DNA from: Actinomycetes bacterium
GTDB taxonomy: Bacteria > Actinomycetota > Acidimicrobiia > Acidimicrobiales > Microtrichaceae
Assembly: GCA_023427825.1 (NCBI GenBank)
Contig: JAEZAI010000535.1
Location: forward strand, 1 to 10,917
Direction of reading: 5' to 3'
Length of the DNA: 10,917 bases
Shown here: positions 1 to 6,832 of the stretch, piece by piece
Position numbering within the stretch: position 1 is the first letter of the stretch
Layout: the number at the start of each line of letters is the position of its first letter
Notes under the pieces: model-generated
What the model was told of the DNA's origin: nothing
Database searches by the model: none
The model's input: the letters and a program-made list of their open reading frames with translations, nothing else
Position numbers and translations under genes: made by a program

Positions 1-915
1 GTCGTCGTCGAGGGTGATCCCGGCCGCGACCACGTTCTCGGTGAGCTGCTCGGGGCGGGAGGCGCCGACGATCGCCGAGCCGACGTCGGGGTTCCGCAGC
101 ACCCACGCCACGGCGTACTGCGCCATCGTCAGCCCCGCCTCCTGGACGAGCGGCACCATCCGCTGGACCGCCTCGAGCACGTCGTCGCGGAGGAACCGCT
201 TGACGAAGTCGGCGCCGCCCTGGTCGTCGGTGGCCCGCGAGCCCTCGGGAACGGGCTGGCCCGGCAGGTACTTGCCGGTCAGCACGCCCTGGGCGACCGG
301 CGACCACACGATCTGGCCCACGCCCGCCGCCACGCTCGCAGGGACGACCTCGGCCTCGATCACCCGCCACAGCAGCGAGTACTGCGGCTGGTTGGAGATG
401 AACGGGATGCGCAGCTCCCGCGCCAGCTCGGCGCCGGCGGTGATCTGACCCGCGTCCCACTCGGATACGCCGATGTAGAGCACCTTGCCGCTGCGGACGA
501 GGTCCGCGAACGCCACCATGGTCTCCTCGAGCGGCGTCTCGTGGTCGTAGCGGTGGGCCTGGTACAGGTCGATGTGGTCGGTCTGCAGGCGGCGGAGCGA
601 CGCCTCGCAGCTCTCCTGGATGTGCTTGCGCGACAGGCCGCGGTCGTTCGGTCCCGAGCCGGTCGGCCAGTAGACCTTGGTGCAGATCTCCAGACCCTCA
701 CGGCGCTGGCCGGCGAGCGCCGTGCCCATGACCGCCTCCGCACGCGTGCCGGCGTAGACATCGGCGGTGTCGAAGGTGGTGATGCCCTGGTCGAGCGCCT
801 CGTGCACGGCCGCGATCGCCGTGTCGTCGTCCACCTGCGAGCCGTGCGTGATCCAGTTCCCGTAGGAGATGGCGCTGACCTTCAGACCGGACCGACCCAG
901 GTAGCGGTGTTCCAT
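1..915 (-). CDS. Aldo/keto reductase, KAB-like (partial, 3' end missing)
   Basis: NAD(P)H-dependent aldo/keto reductase of the bacterial group related to the voltage-gated potassium channel beta subunit; such enzymes reduce aldehydes and ketones in the cytoplasm. The visible 305 residues read from an ATG at 915 to the window edge without a stop, so the C-terminus (perhaps 20-30 residues) is missing. The TIM-barrel signature is clear: N-terminal EHRYLGRSGLKVSAIS, FDTADVYA with D49 and Y54, TKVYWP with K80, and DLYQAHRYD with H121, giving the full AKR catalytic tetrad D-Y-K-H. The C-terminal part has the cofactor-binding region SAIVGASRPEQLTENV. A strong GAGGAG ribosome site (926-931) lies 10 nt before the ATG and fixes the start. 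It lies 81 bp downstream of the WS/DGAT gene on the same strand. The physiological substrate cannot be told from sequence. Confidence 0.93.
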   Translation of the reverse strand, partial: MEHRYLGRSGLKVSAISYGNWITHGSQVDDDTAIAAVHEALDQGITTFDTADVYAGTRAEAVMGTALAGQRREGLEICTKVYWPTGSGPNDRGLSRKHIQESCEASLRRLQTDHIDLYQAHRYDHETPLEETMVAFADLVRSGKVLYIGVSEWDAGQITAGAELARELRIPFISNQPQYSLLWRVIEAEVVPASVAAGVGQIVWSPVAQGVLTGKYLPGQPVPEGSRATDDQGGADFVKRFLRDDVLEAVQRMVPLVQEAGLTMAQYAVAWVLRNPDVGSAIVGASRPEQLTENVVAAGITLDDD

Positions 916-952
916 CGTTCGTGCACTCCTCGTCGTGGGGTGGTCGGTCCCG

Positions 953-1005
953 CTGGCGTGAGGACCGTGGTGCCTGACCCGGACGACCGGACGTGCTCAC
1001 GCCAG
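953..1005. repeat. 10-bp perfect inverted repeat over the WS/DGAT stop codon
   Basis: CTGGCGTGAG at 953-962 is the exact reverse complement of CTCACGCCAG at 996-1005; the arms are 33 nt apart. The right arm covers the WS/DGAT stop codon (997-999) and the left arm lies in the gap before the aldo/keto reductase. In the minus-strand transcript it could form a long-loop hairpin acting as a partial terminator or stabiliser. There is no U-tract, so the function is unproven. Confidence 0.4.
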
Positions 1006-2406
1006 GTCGAGCACCTCGTCATAGCCCAGCCGGACGCTCTCGATGAACGATTCGGGATCGGGCACGGCGGCCGGGTCGATGTTGAGGCCGATGTTCAGGT
1101 CGTTCTGGTAGCTCAGGAGCGTGACGTTGCACGCGGCGCCCGCCAGCGGGCCGAACGGGATGATCGCGTCCACCGGGATGCCGCGCAGGTAGACGGGCAC
1201 CGGCGAGCCCGGGACGTTGGAGGCCTGGAAGTCCAGGCCCTTCATCATCGAACCGAACACCTGCGTGACGACGGTCGTGGGCAGCCGGTTGAGCAGGTTG
1301 GCCACTGGCTCCACCAGCTGGTTGGCCGGCTCGTCCCGGGCGGTCATCATCCGGCGCCGGATCGTGCGCATGAGCTCGATCACGTCCTGCGCGTGCACCG
1401 GGATCTCGAAGCGGGCCGGGACGAACGCGTTGCCGGCGGTGTCGGTCATCTCGCCGCTGCGGACGTTGATCGGCATGCCCATGCGCAGGTCCTGCAGCGA
1501 CGCGTCGTGGCGCCGGTGGTAGATCTGCAGGCCCCGGACGAGGCCGGTGACGTAGGTGTCGTTCAGCGAGCCGCCCACCCGCTTGCCGGCCTTCTTGGCC
1601 AGGTCGAGCGGCAGGGTCAGCGCCTCGAGGTGGCTGGACAGCGACCTCCCCGACATGATCGGCGACATCGGTGCCGGCGACGGGCGCAGCACCCTGGCCG
1701 CCGACGCCGCGAGCTCGGCGGCGTTGGCGAAGGTGCCGATCGGGTCGGTGATCGCGCTGGTCGCGACGTGGGTCCCCGCGCCGGTCAGCTCCCTGAGCAG
1801 CCCGACCTGCGTGCGGGCCTGGTGGCCGAGCGCGTCGGTGAAGCGCTCGGTCTGGTTCAGCACGTGGACCGGGGGAGCGGGCGGCATGGCGCGCTCGGGG
1901 GCGTCGGGTGTGAGGTCGAAGAGCTCGAGCATCAGCCGGACGCCGCCCACGCCGTCGGTCATCGCGTGGTGGAACTTCAGGATCAGCGCGTCACGTCCGT
2001 CGGCCAGGCCGTCGACGGCGGTGCACTCCCACTGCGGGCGGGCCCGGTCGAAGCCCTGCATGGCGATCGGCTGGGTCATGCGCAGCAGGTCGCGCAGGGA
2101 GCCGTCGCCGGGGACCCGTGCGGCGCGGAGGTGGTAGTCGAGGTCGAAGTTGGGGTCGATCTCCCACCGCGGCGGGGCGAGCGACATGAGGTTGGACCGC
2201 ACGCGCTGGCGGAGCCGGGGGACCACCCGGGTGAGTCGCTCGAAGGTGCGCCGCAGCGTGCCGCGGTCGATGGGGCGCTCGAGGAGGATCACCGTGGTGA
2301 TCGTCGAGCGGAGCATCGGGTCCTTCTCGATCGACCACATCAGCGCGTCCTCGTCGCTCATGCGGTCGTGGTACCGGATCGGTGCCGCCGTCGGGTCGTC
2401 GTCCAC
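997..2406 (-). CDS. WS/DGAT family wax ester synthase / diacylglycerol O-acyltransferase
   Basis: Acyl-CoA-dependent O-acyltransferase of the bifunctional wax ester synthase/diacylglycerol acyltransferase family, which makes triacylglycerols or wax esters for storage at the membrane-lipid droplet interface. The 469-residue length is normal for the family. The catalytic motif HHAMTDG is at about residues 146-152 (HHxxxDG, His as general base), with RPQWE near 123-127 as the usual PLW-like motif, and the conserved SLNDTYVTGLVRGL segment (ND motif) in the C-terminal half. The start is uncertain: GTG at 2406 is taken because RYHDRMSDEDALMW looks like conserved N-terminal sequence and because a TAGGCT box lies 6 nt ahead; an in-frame ATG at 2361 would give 454 residues. 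Neither has a good Shine-Dalgarno. It lies 41 bp downstream of the vanW gene. Substrate preference (alcohol versus diacylglycerol) cannot be read from the sequence. Confidence 0.93.
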   Translation of the reverse strand: MDDDPTAAPIRYHDRMSDEDALMWSIEKDPMLRSTITTVILLERPIDRGTLRRTFERLTRVVPRLRQRVRSNLMSLAPPRWEIDPNFDLDYHLRAARVPGDGSLRDLLRMTQPIAMQGFDRARPQWECTAVDGLADGRDALILKFHHAMTDGVGGVRLMLELFDLTPDAPERAMPPAPPVHVLNQTERFTDALGHQARTQVGLLRELTGAGTHVATSAITDPIGTFANAAELAASAARVLRPSPAPMSPIMSGRSLSSHLEALTLPLDLAKKAGKRVGGSLNDTYVTGLVRGLQIYHRRHDASLQDLRMGMPINVRSGEMTDTAGNAFVPARFEIPVHAQDVIELMRTIRRRMMTARDEPANQLVEPVANLLNRLPTTVVTQVFGSMMKGLDFQASNVPGSPVPVYLRGIPVDAIIPFGPLAGAACNVTLLSYQNDLNIGLNIDPAAVPDPESFIESVRLGYDEVLDLA

Positions 2407-2412
2407 GGGCCC

Positions 2413-2418
2413 AGCCTA
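2413..2418 (-). promoter_or_regulatory. Putative -10 box (TAGGCT) of a leaderless WS/DGAT transcript
   Basis: TAGGCT on the minus strand fits the actinobacterial -10 pattern TANNNT and is separated by 6 nt from the GTG start at 2406, the geometry expected when the transcript begins at the start codon. No -35 resembling TTGACA is visible at 17-19 nt. The box also falls in the loop of a short inverted repeat (GGCCC/GGGCC, 2408-2423). Confidence 0.35.
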
Positions 2419-2447
2419 GGGCCGAGCGGCCGGTGCACGTCCGGGTG

Positions 2448-4076
2448 TCAGATGCAGCGGTAGCTCGCCGTGAAGTTCTGCTGGTCCGTGTGGCCGTCGA
2501 CGAAGGTCCGGGTGCGCTGGGTCGTGATCTTGCCGCAGCCGCTCTTGGGGTTCTGGGCCGTCTGCTCGCCGCGGGCGAACTGCGTGGACCACAGCTGCAC
2601 GGTGATCGACGAGTCGGTGTAGGTCGGCCAGATGACCACGCCGTACGGGGTGTTGTTCTTGATCTTCAGATCCACGCTCGGATAGGCGAGGGTGGCCTCG
2701 CGGCCGAAGGGGTACCGGCTGATGTACTCCGAGTGCGCCTTGTAGGCGGGGATGTCCAGCCCGGCGAAGAAGGCGGCGTTGAAGAGGGTGGTGGCGTACT
2801 GGCTGATGCCGCCTCCGAAGTCCTCCTTGTGCTCGCCGTTCTCGATGACCGGGGCGGGCACGTAGCCCTTCTCGGGCGTGCGCTTGCCGATGAACTGGTT
2901 GACCGAGAACGTGTCGCCGGGGGCGATGAGGATGCCCCTGGTGGCGTCGGAGATCGTGTGGATGTTCTTGACGCGCGGCTGGCCGGCGGGGTGTCGGGTG
3001 GTGAACTCGCCGACCACCTGCTTGACCCCCAGACCCTTGGCCCACTCCACGCCCTGGGCGGCGGTCATGGTCGTCGTCGGCAGCTCGACCTCGGTGTGGC
3101 CGGCGAGCAGGGCGTCCACGATCCCCTGCGGCGCCTCGGGGGCGCAGCACACCTGGGCGTCCTTGCCGGGCTTGGGGACCGGGACGCCGCCCTCGATGGC
3201 GAACCGCACGTCGGTCGGGTTGCCGGAGCCGGCGGGCATCTTGTCCGCGAGGAGCTTGGCGACGGCGTCGGCGTTCATCGTCAGCTGCGGCGTGGGGGCC
3301 TCGGGGGTGCCGCCGACGACCACGGCGAATGCGGGTCGGAAGTCCTTGCCCTCGATCTCGAAGGTCTTGCCTGCGGCGGTCAGCTTGATGGTGCCGGTGG
3401 TGACCTGGTTCGCCTTGTCCACGAGCGCCTGCACGGCCTGGTCGGTCATCTTCGGCTTGGTGACGGCGCGCTCCACGTCGATGGTGATCGGCGCCCCCAG
3501 GTCCGACACGCCGGACGGCAGCGCCGCGGCGACCGAGTTGGTGGTCAGCTCGATGCCGTCCTTGCCGGGGACGAGGGCCACGCCCTTCTCGTCCGCGGTC
3601 ATGGAGGGCTCGACCGGGTCGGAGCGCTGGTCGCCCTCGAGCTCGACGAGCTGCTGGGTGAGCACGCCGCCGTCGAGCGACACGGCCGCGTCGACGGCGC
3701 GCGGCGACATGACCGAGCCGAGCCACCGCACGGGGCGGGCGGGCAGCGGGTCGGCCCGGCCGACGTCCCAGGCTCGCTGCACCGAGCGGTCCACGTCGAT
3801 CGACATGCCCAGCGCGCCGGCGGTGGTGGTCAGGCGGACGTCGCCGCCGTCGATCGTGACCTCGGTGGCGGGGAACTCCTCGGCCATGGCCTCGACGGCC
3901 GTGCGCAGCTGGGCCTTGGTCATGCCGCCCACGGGCTCACCGGCGAGCTCCACGTTGCGGACCACGGCGTCCCGGTTGAGCACGGCGGCGTCGACGGCCC
4001 ACGCCGACGCGACGAGCGCGATGACGATCAGCGGCGCGGCAACGACGCCGACGAGCACCTTCCGGGGGCGTGACAC
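2448..4076 (-). CDS. VanW family protein with N-terminal membrane anchor
   Basis: Envelope protein of the VanW family, named after an accessory gene of vancomycin-resistance clusters; its molecular role is unknown, and ordinary chromosomal copies like this one are not evidence of resistance. From GTG 4076 it has 542 residues: a basic start (SRPRK) and hydrophobic segment at about 7-29 (signal anchor or uncleaved signal), two stretches resembling the putative peptidoglycan-binding repeat PG_binding_4 (about 40-200 and 205-345), then the VanW domain (about 353-485) with GDTFSVNQFIGKRTPEKGY and GGGISQYATTLFNAAFFAGL. The tail (486-542) carries C514 and C541; an adjacent pair C310-C311 lies before the VanW domain. 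The reading frame stays open far upstream (to 5462) only because of GC bias. GTG 4094 is an alternative start; neither has a clear Shine-Dalgarno. Confidence 0.9.
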   Translation of the reverse strand: MSRPRKVLVGVVAAPLIVIALVASAWAVDAAVLNRDAVVRNVELAGEPVGGMTKAQLRTAVEAMAEEFPATEVTIDGGDVRLTTTAGALGMSIDVDRSVQRAWDVGRADPLPARPVRWLGSVMSPRAVDAAVSLDGGVLTQQLVELEGDQRSDPVEPSMTADEKGVALVPGKDGIELTTNSVAAALPSGVSDLGAPITIDVERAVTKPKMTDQAVQALVDKANQVTTGTIKLTAAGKTFEIEGKDFRPAFAVVVGGTPEAPTPQLTMNADAVAKLLADKMPAGSGNPTDVRFAIEGGVPVPKPGKDAQVCCAPEAPQGIVDALLAGHTEVELPTTTMTAAQGVEWAKGLGVKQVVGEFTTRHPAGQPRVKNIHTISDATRGILIAPGDTFSVNQFIGKRTPEKGYVPAPVIENGEHKEDFGGGISQYATTLFNAAFFAGLDIPAYKAHSEYISRYPFGREATLAYPSVDLKIKNNTPYGVVIWPTYTDSSITVQLWSTQFARGEQTAQNPKSGCGKITTQRTRTFVDGHTDQQNFTASYRCI

Positions 4077-4098
4077 GGCACTAGGGTCGCACACGGCC

Positions 4099-4170
4099 GT
4101 GGTCGGTTCGCGGCACCCCTCCCGGGCGGTTCTCAGGATCGCCCTCCCGGGGTGCGGTGGTCGGTCGCGG
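4099..4170. promoter_or_regulatory. Divergent control region with nested direct and inverted repeats
   Basis: The 132-bp gap between the vanW and dehydrogenase starts should hold both promoters. Two near-identical direct repeats, GTGGTCGGTTCGCGG (4099-4113) and GTGGTCGGTCGCGG (4157-4170), differ by one inserted T and flank an imperfect inverted repeat at 4113-4155. That repeat has outer arms GCACCCC/GGGGTGC (7 bp), a 4-by-4 unpaired TCCC/TCCC, inner arms GGGCG/CGCCC (5 bp) and an 11-nt centre. The same arms also contain a 10-bp direct repeat CCCTCCCGGG (4117-4126, 4142-4151). This looks like a regulator-binding region; the regulator is unknown. It is not the KstR-type palindrome TAGAAC-GTTCTA. 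Confidence 0.4.
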
Positions 4171-4193
4171 TCGGGGGAGTCCGATCGAGCACC

Positions 4194-4200
4194 AGGGGGA
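4194..4200 (+). promoter_or_regulatory. Shine-Dalgarno deciding the dehydrogenase start
   Basis: AGGGGGA with 8 nt to the ATG at 4209. It supports that start over the upstream in-frame ATG at 4152, which would add 19 residues unlike any dehydrogenase N-terminus and lies inside the inverted repeat. Confidence 0.7.
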
Positions 4201-4208
4201 CGTCGAGC

Positions 4209-5126
4209 ATGGGCATCTGCGAGGGGCGCGTCTGCGTCGTGACCGGAGCGGGCCGGGGCATCGGGCGGGCGCACGCGCTCACCTTGGCGTCCGAGGGCGC
4301 GATGGTCGTCGTCAACGACCTCGGCGGCGAGATGGACGGCAGCGGCAACCCCACGTCGGGGCCGGCGACCGAGGTGGTGGAGGAGATCCGGGCCGCCGGC
4401 GGCGAGGCGGTCGCGAACGCGGACGACGTGGCGAGCTTCGACGGCGCCGCCCGGCTCGTGCGCACGGCCATCGACACGTTCGGCGACCTGCACTGCCTGG
4501 TGAACAACGCCGGCATCCTGCGGGACCGCATGCTCGTGAACATGACGGAGTCCGAGTGGGACGACGTGATCCGGGTGCACCTGAAGGGCACGTTCGCCCC
4601 CACGCACCACGCCGCCAACTTCTGGCGCGAGCAGACCAAGGCGGCCGAGGCAGGCGAGCGCGACCGTCCCGTGGCACGGGTGATCAACACCACGTCGGTG
4701 TCGGGCATCTACGGCAACGTCGGCCAGACCAACTACGGGGCGGCCAAGGCCGGCATCGCCTCGTTCACGTTCATCGCCTCCATGGAGCTGGCCCGCTACG
4801 GCGCGACCGTGAACGCCGTCGCCCCGGTGGCGCTCACCCGGCTGACCGAGGGGCTGGGTCCCGAGCCGTCCGACGAGCAGCGCGAGGCCATGGACCCTCG
4901 GCGGATCGCGCCGCTGGTGACGTGGCTGGCGTCCGAGGAGTCGTCGCAGGTCACCGGCCGTGTGTTCGAGGCGTCCGGCCAGATGCTGGCCGTGGTCGAG
5001 GGCTGGCACCGAGGCCCGTCGGCGCCGCCGGTCGAGGACCCCGCCGCGGTCGGCCCGGTCCTGGAGGACCTGCTGGGCCGGGCCCGGCCGCCCGCGGACA
5101 TGAGCGGCCAGGACCGCACGGAGTGA
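4209..5126 (+). CDS. Short-chain dehydrogenase, MFE-2/HSD17B4-like (probable (3R)-hydroxyacyl-CoA dehydrogenase)
   Basis: NAD(P)-dependent short-chain dehydrogenase, 305 residues from ATG 4209. Cofactor motif TGAGRGIG at 12-19, VVVNDLGG at 33-40, NNAG at 99-102, and the catalytic residues S163, Y176 and K180 (YGAAK). Several segments match my recollection of the dehydrogenase part of human MFE-2 (HSD17B4): NDLGG, VVEEIRAAGGEAVAN, NNAGILRDRM, VHLKGTF and SGIYGNVGQTNYGAAK. H124 in VHLKGTF sits where many classical dehydrogenases have the fourth catalytic residue Asn; the MFE-2 branch also has His there. It is followed after 57 nt by a hydratase-2 gene on the same strand, so the inferred job is oxidation of (3R)-hydroxyacyl-CoA in beta-oxidation of fatty, branched or sterol side-chain acyl-CoAs. 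Mycobacterial Hsd4A is the kind of relative I have in mind, but orthology is not shown. The C-terminal tail after about 265 is proline- and acid-rich and probably flexible. Confidence 0.88.
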   Translation: MGICEGRVCVVTGAGRGIGRAHALTLASEGAMVVVNDLGGEMDGSGNPTSGPATEVVEEIRAAGGEAVANADDVASFDGAARLVRTAIDTFGDLHCLVNNAGILRDRMLVNMTESEWDDVIRVHLKGTFAPTHHAANFWREQTKAAEAGERDRPVARVINTTSVSGIYGNVGQTNYGAAKAGIASFTFIASMELARYGATVNAVAPVALTRLTEGLGPEPSDEQREAMDPRRIAPLVTWLASEESSQVTGRVFEASGQMLAVVEGWHRGPSAPPVEDPAAVGPVLEDLLGRARPPADMSGQDRTE

Positions 5127-5183
5127 CGCAGCCTGCCATTCCGATCCGGATCGACGAGTGAGACGAGCGAGGAGAACAGCGAG

Positions 5184-6044
5184 ATGCCGATCAACCCTGA
5201 CGCAGTTGGGTCCAGGAGCGAGCCGACCGAGTCGTCGTGGACGAGCAAGGACGGGCTCCTCTACGCGGTCGGCGTCGGTGCCGGCCAGGACCCGCTGAGC
5301 GAGGCCGAGCGGCCGTTCTTCAGCGAGAACTCGATCGGCGTCGACCAACGGGTCCTGCCCACGATGGTCGTGACCCTGCCCGACGTGAGCGGCGCGTTCG
5401 GGTCGATCGGGTCGTTCAACCCGGCCATGCTCGTGCACGGCGAGGAGCGGATCGTCCTGCACGGGGAGGTGCCGGTCGAGGGCACGATCTCAACCGTCAC
5501 CGAGATCACCGCGATCTGGGACAAGGGCAAGGGCGCCGTGGTCGAGCTCACCAGCACGGCGACGCTCTCCGGGGAGTCCGAGCCGCTGTTCGACGTCGTC
5601 ATGAGCGCCTTCATCCGCGGTGAGGGCGGTTGGGGCGGCGACCGCGGCCCGTCGGGACCCCGCAACGAAGCGCCCGACCGCGACCCCGACGCCTCGGCCA
5701 CCTCCACGACCCGTCCCGAGCAGGCGCTCGTGTACCGGCTCTCGGGTGACCGCAACCCGCTGCATTCGGACCCGCAGTTCGCAGCGCTGGCCGGCTTCGA
5801 CCGGCCGATCCTGCACGGCCTGTGCACCTACGGGTTCGCCGGTCGAGCGCTGCTGCACGAGCTGTGCGACTCGGACCCGGCTCGCTTCCGCAGCATGGAG
5901 GGCCGCTTCTCGTCGCCGGTGATGCCGGGCGAGGACCTCACCGTGCAGATGTGGCGCACCGGCGACGGCCAAGCCGTCTTCCGGACCCTGGCGTCGGGCG
6001 ATCGCGTGGTCATCGACAGCGGCGCCGTCACCTTCGACGCCTGA
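5184..6044 (+). CDS. MaoC-family enoyl-CoA hydratase 2 (double hotdog, MFE-2 hydratase-like)
   Basis: R-specific 2-enoyl-CoA hydratase, 286 residues, adding water to trans-2-enoyl-CoA to give (3R)-hydroxyacyl-CoA. The N-terminal half is the degenerate hotdog that binds acyl-CoA (SSWTSKDGLLYAVGVGAG near 17-34 is typical of the family). A glycine/proline/acidic linker (about 146-178) leads to the catalytic hotdog with the hydratase-2 motif YRLSGDRNPLHSDP, containing D189, N191 and H194, followed by AGFDRPILHGLCTYG (203-217). GAGGAG at 5169-5174, 9 nt from the ATG, fixes the start. It follows the dehydrogenase gene by 57 nt, almost certainly in one transcript; its product is the natural substrate of that enzyme. 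Its length equals that which I recall for mycobacterial Hsd4B-type proteins, but the exact substrate (straight-chain, branched or sterol-derived) is not determined. The stop codon is the first of three in-frame TGAs made by a tandem repeat. Confidence 0.92.
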   Translation: MPINPDAVGSRSEPTESSWTSKDGLLYAVGVGAGQDPLSEAERPFFSENSIGVDQRVLPTMVVTLPDVSGAFGSIGSFNPAMLVHGEERIVLHGEVPVEGTISTVTEITAIWDKGKGAVVELTSTATLSGESEPLFDVVMSAFIRGEGGWGGDRGPSGPRNEAPDRDPDASATSTTRPEQALVYRLSGDRNPLHSDPQFAALAGFDRPILHGLCTYGFAGRALLHELCDSDPARFRSMEGRFSSPVMPGEDLTVQMWRTGDGQAVFRTLASGDRVVIDSGAVTFDA

Positions 6045-6082
6045 CCTGCACTGCGATTCTGACCTGCACTGCGATTCTGACC
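6041..6082 (+). repeat. 18-bp perfect tandem repeat (2.3 copies) at the hydratase stop
   Basis: CTGACCTGCACTGCGATT occurs at 6041-6058 and 6059-6076 with a further six bases (CTGACC) at 6077-6082. The first copy contains the hydratase stop codon, and since the unit is six codons long each copy places another TGA in the same frame. It looks like a recent local duplication in non-coding sequence. Confidence 0.9.
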
Positions 6083-6113
6083 ACCGGGAACGCTGCTCCG
6101 CAGTGCTCCCGGT
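6083..6113. terminator. Hairpin between convergent genes, putative bidirectional terminator
   Basis: A 14-position stem (6083-6096 with 6100-6113), loop TCC, with one mismatch (A6090 opposite C6106) and one G-T pair. It sits between the hydratase stop (6044) and the nucS stop (6126), which transcribe toward each other. There is no T-tract on either side, as is common in GC-rich actinobacteria, so termination is inferred from position and fold. Confidence 0.55.
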
Positions 6114-6125
6114 CATCGGAATCGC

Positions 6126-6785
6126 TCAGAACAGCGTGAGGTCCGCCTCGCGGGCGCCGCGGAGCACGTCGTAGTCGACCTCGACCCAGTCGATGCCCCG
6201 GGCCTCGGCCAGCACCTTGGCCTGGGGCTTCACGACCTGGGCGACGAACACGCCGCGCACGCCCCGCAGGTTGGGGTCGCGGTCCATGCGCTCCAGGTAC
6301 CGGACGAGCTGCTCGACGCCGTCGATCTCGCCGCGGCGCTTCACCTCGACCGCGACCGCGGTGCCGTCGCCGTCGCGACACAGCAGGTCGACGGGCCCGA
6401 TGTCGGTGGGGAACTCGCGGCGCACGAGCGTGAGGTCCTCGGCGATGACGGTCGGGTCCGCTGCGAGCAGCTCCTGCAGGTGCGCCTCCACGCCGTCCTT
6501 CTGCAGGCCCGGATCCGTCCCGAGCTCGTGCGACGAGTCCGAGAGGACCTCGTGCAGGTGGATGGTGAGACGCTCGCCCTTGGGGTTGGTGACCGTCCAG
6601 TGGTCGGTCTCCTCGACCACCACGTTGGGGGCGTTCATCCAGTTGAGCGGCTTGTACGCGCCCCCGTCGGCGTGGATGGCGACGCAGCCGTCCGCCTTCA
6701 CCATGATGAGGCGGAGGGCCTCGGGCAGGTGGGCGGTGAGTCGTCCGTCGTAGTCGACCGAGCAGCGGGCGATGACCAGGCGCAC
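6126..6785 (-). CDS. nucS: Mismatch-specific endonuclease NucS/EndoMS
   Basis: NucS (EndoMS) is the endonuclease of the non-canonical mismatch repair used by many actinobacteria and archaea that lack MutS-MutL; it makes double-strand cuts at mismatched bases. The 219-residue protein begins [20 protein letters not shown] and has KPLNWMNAP in the N-terminal DNA-binding domain, both hallmarks of actinobacterial NucS. The RecB-like nuclease core is at about 125-165: GPVDLL with D133, VEVKR with E147 and K149, then GVEQLVRY. The C-terminus is DLTLF, which resembles the beta-clamp binding pentapeptide QLxLF. The start is GTG 6785, chosen because family members begin at this point; there is no clear Shine-Dalgarno but a TAGGGT box lies 7 nt ahead. 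It is 47 bp downstream of the DUF4395 gene and converges on the hydratase gene. Confidence 0.95.
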   Translation of the reverse strand: MRLVIARCSVDYDGRLTAHLPEALRLIMVKADGCVAIHADGGAYKPLNWMNAPNVVVEETDHWTVTNPKGERLTIHLHEVLSDSSHELGTDPGLQKDGVEAHLQELLAADPTVIAEDLTLVRREFPTDIGPVDLLCRDGDGTAVAVEVKRRGEIDGVEQLVRYLERMDRDPNLRGVRGVFVAQVVKPQAKVLAEARGIDWVEVDYDVLRGAREADLTLF

Positions 6786-6792
6786 GGCCCGG

Positions 6793-6798
6793 ACCCTA
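6793..6798 (-). promoter_or_regulatory. Putative -10 box (TAGGGT) of a leaderless nucS transcript
   Basis: TAGGGT on the minus strand, 7 nt from the nucS GTG start, fits TANNNT with leaderless geometry. No -35 of the TTGACA type is evident. If real, nucS has its own promoter in the 47-bp gap after the DUF4395 gene. Confidence 0.38.
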
Positions 6799-6832
6799 CC
6801 GATTCCGGGCGCCGACCTCCGCGGACCGCCGG

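Noticed and set aside
945..967. CGGTCC/GGACCG hairpin between WS/DGAT and the aldo/keto reductase
   Set aside because: Only 6 bp with an 11-nt loop and no T-tract; expected often by chance at this GC content.
541..2463. Long plus-strand open frame (640 codons) opposite the aldo/keto reductase and WS/DGAT genes
   Set aside because: Arg/Ala/Gly/His/Val-rich translation with no recognisable domain, lying antisense to two well-supported genes; typical GC-rich shadow frame.
2382..4073. Long plus-strand open frame (563 codons) opposite the vanW gene
   Set aside because: Low-complexity composition, no family resemblance, fully antisense to the VanW coding sequence.
2448..4076. Antibiotic-resistance interpretation of the VanW gene
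   Set aside because: No vanA/vanH/vanX/vanS/vanR homologues nearby; VanW proteins are widespread in ordinary chromosomes.
4152..4208. Earlier ATG for the dehydrogenase at 4152
   Set aside because: Adds 19 residues not typical of the family, lacks a Shine-Dalgarno and overlaps the inverted repeat; ATG 4209 has AGGGGGA at 8 nt.
4077..5462. Upstream extension of the vanW frame into the divergent region and antisense to the dehydrogenase and hydratase genes
   Set aside because: The open frame is a GC-bias effect; a membrane anchor begins right after GTG 4076, and the extension lacks domain sequence and overlaps two plus-strand genes.
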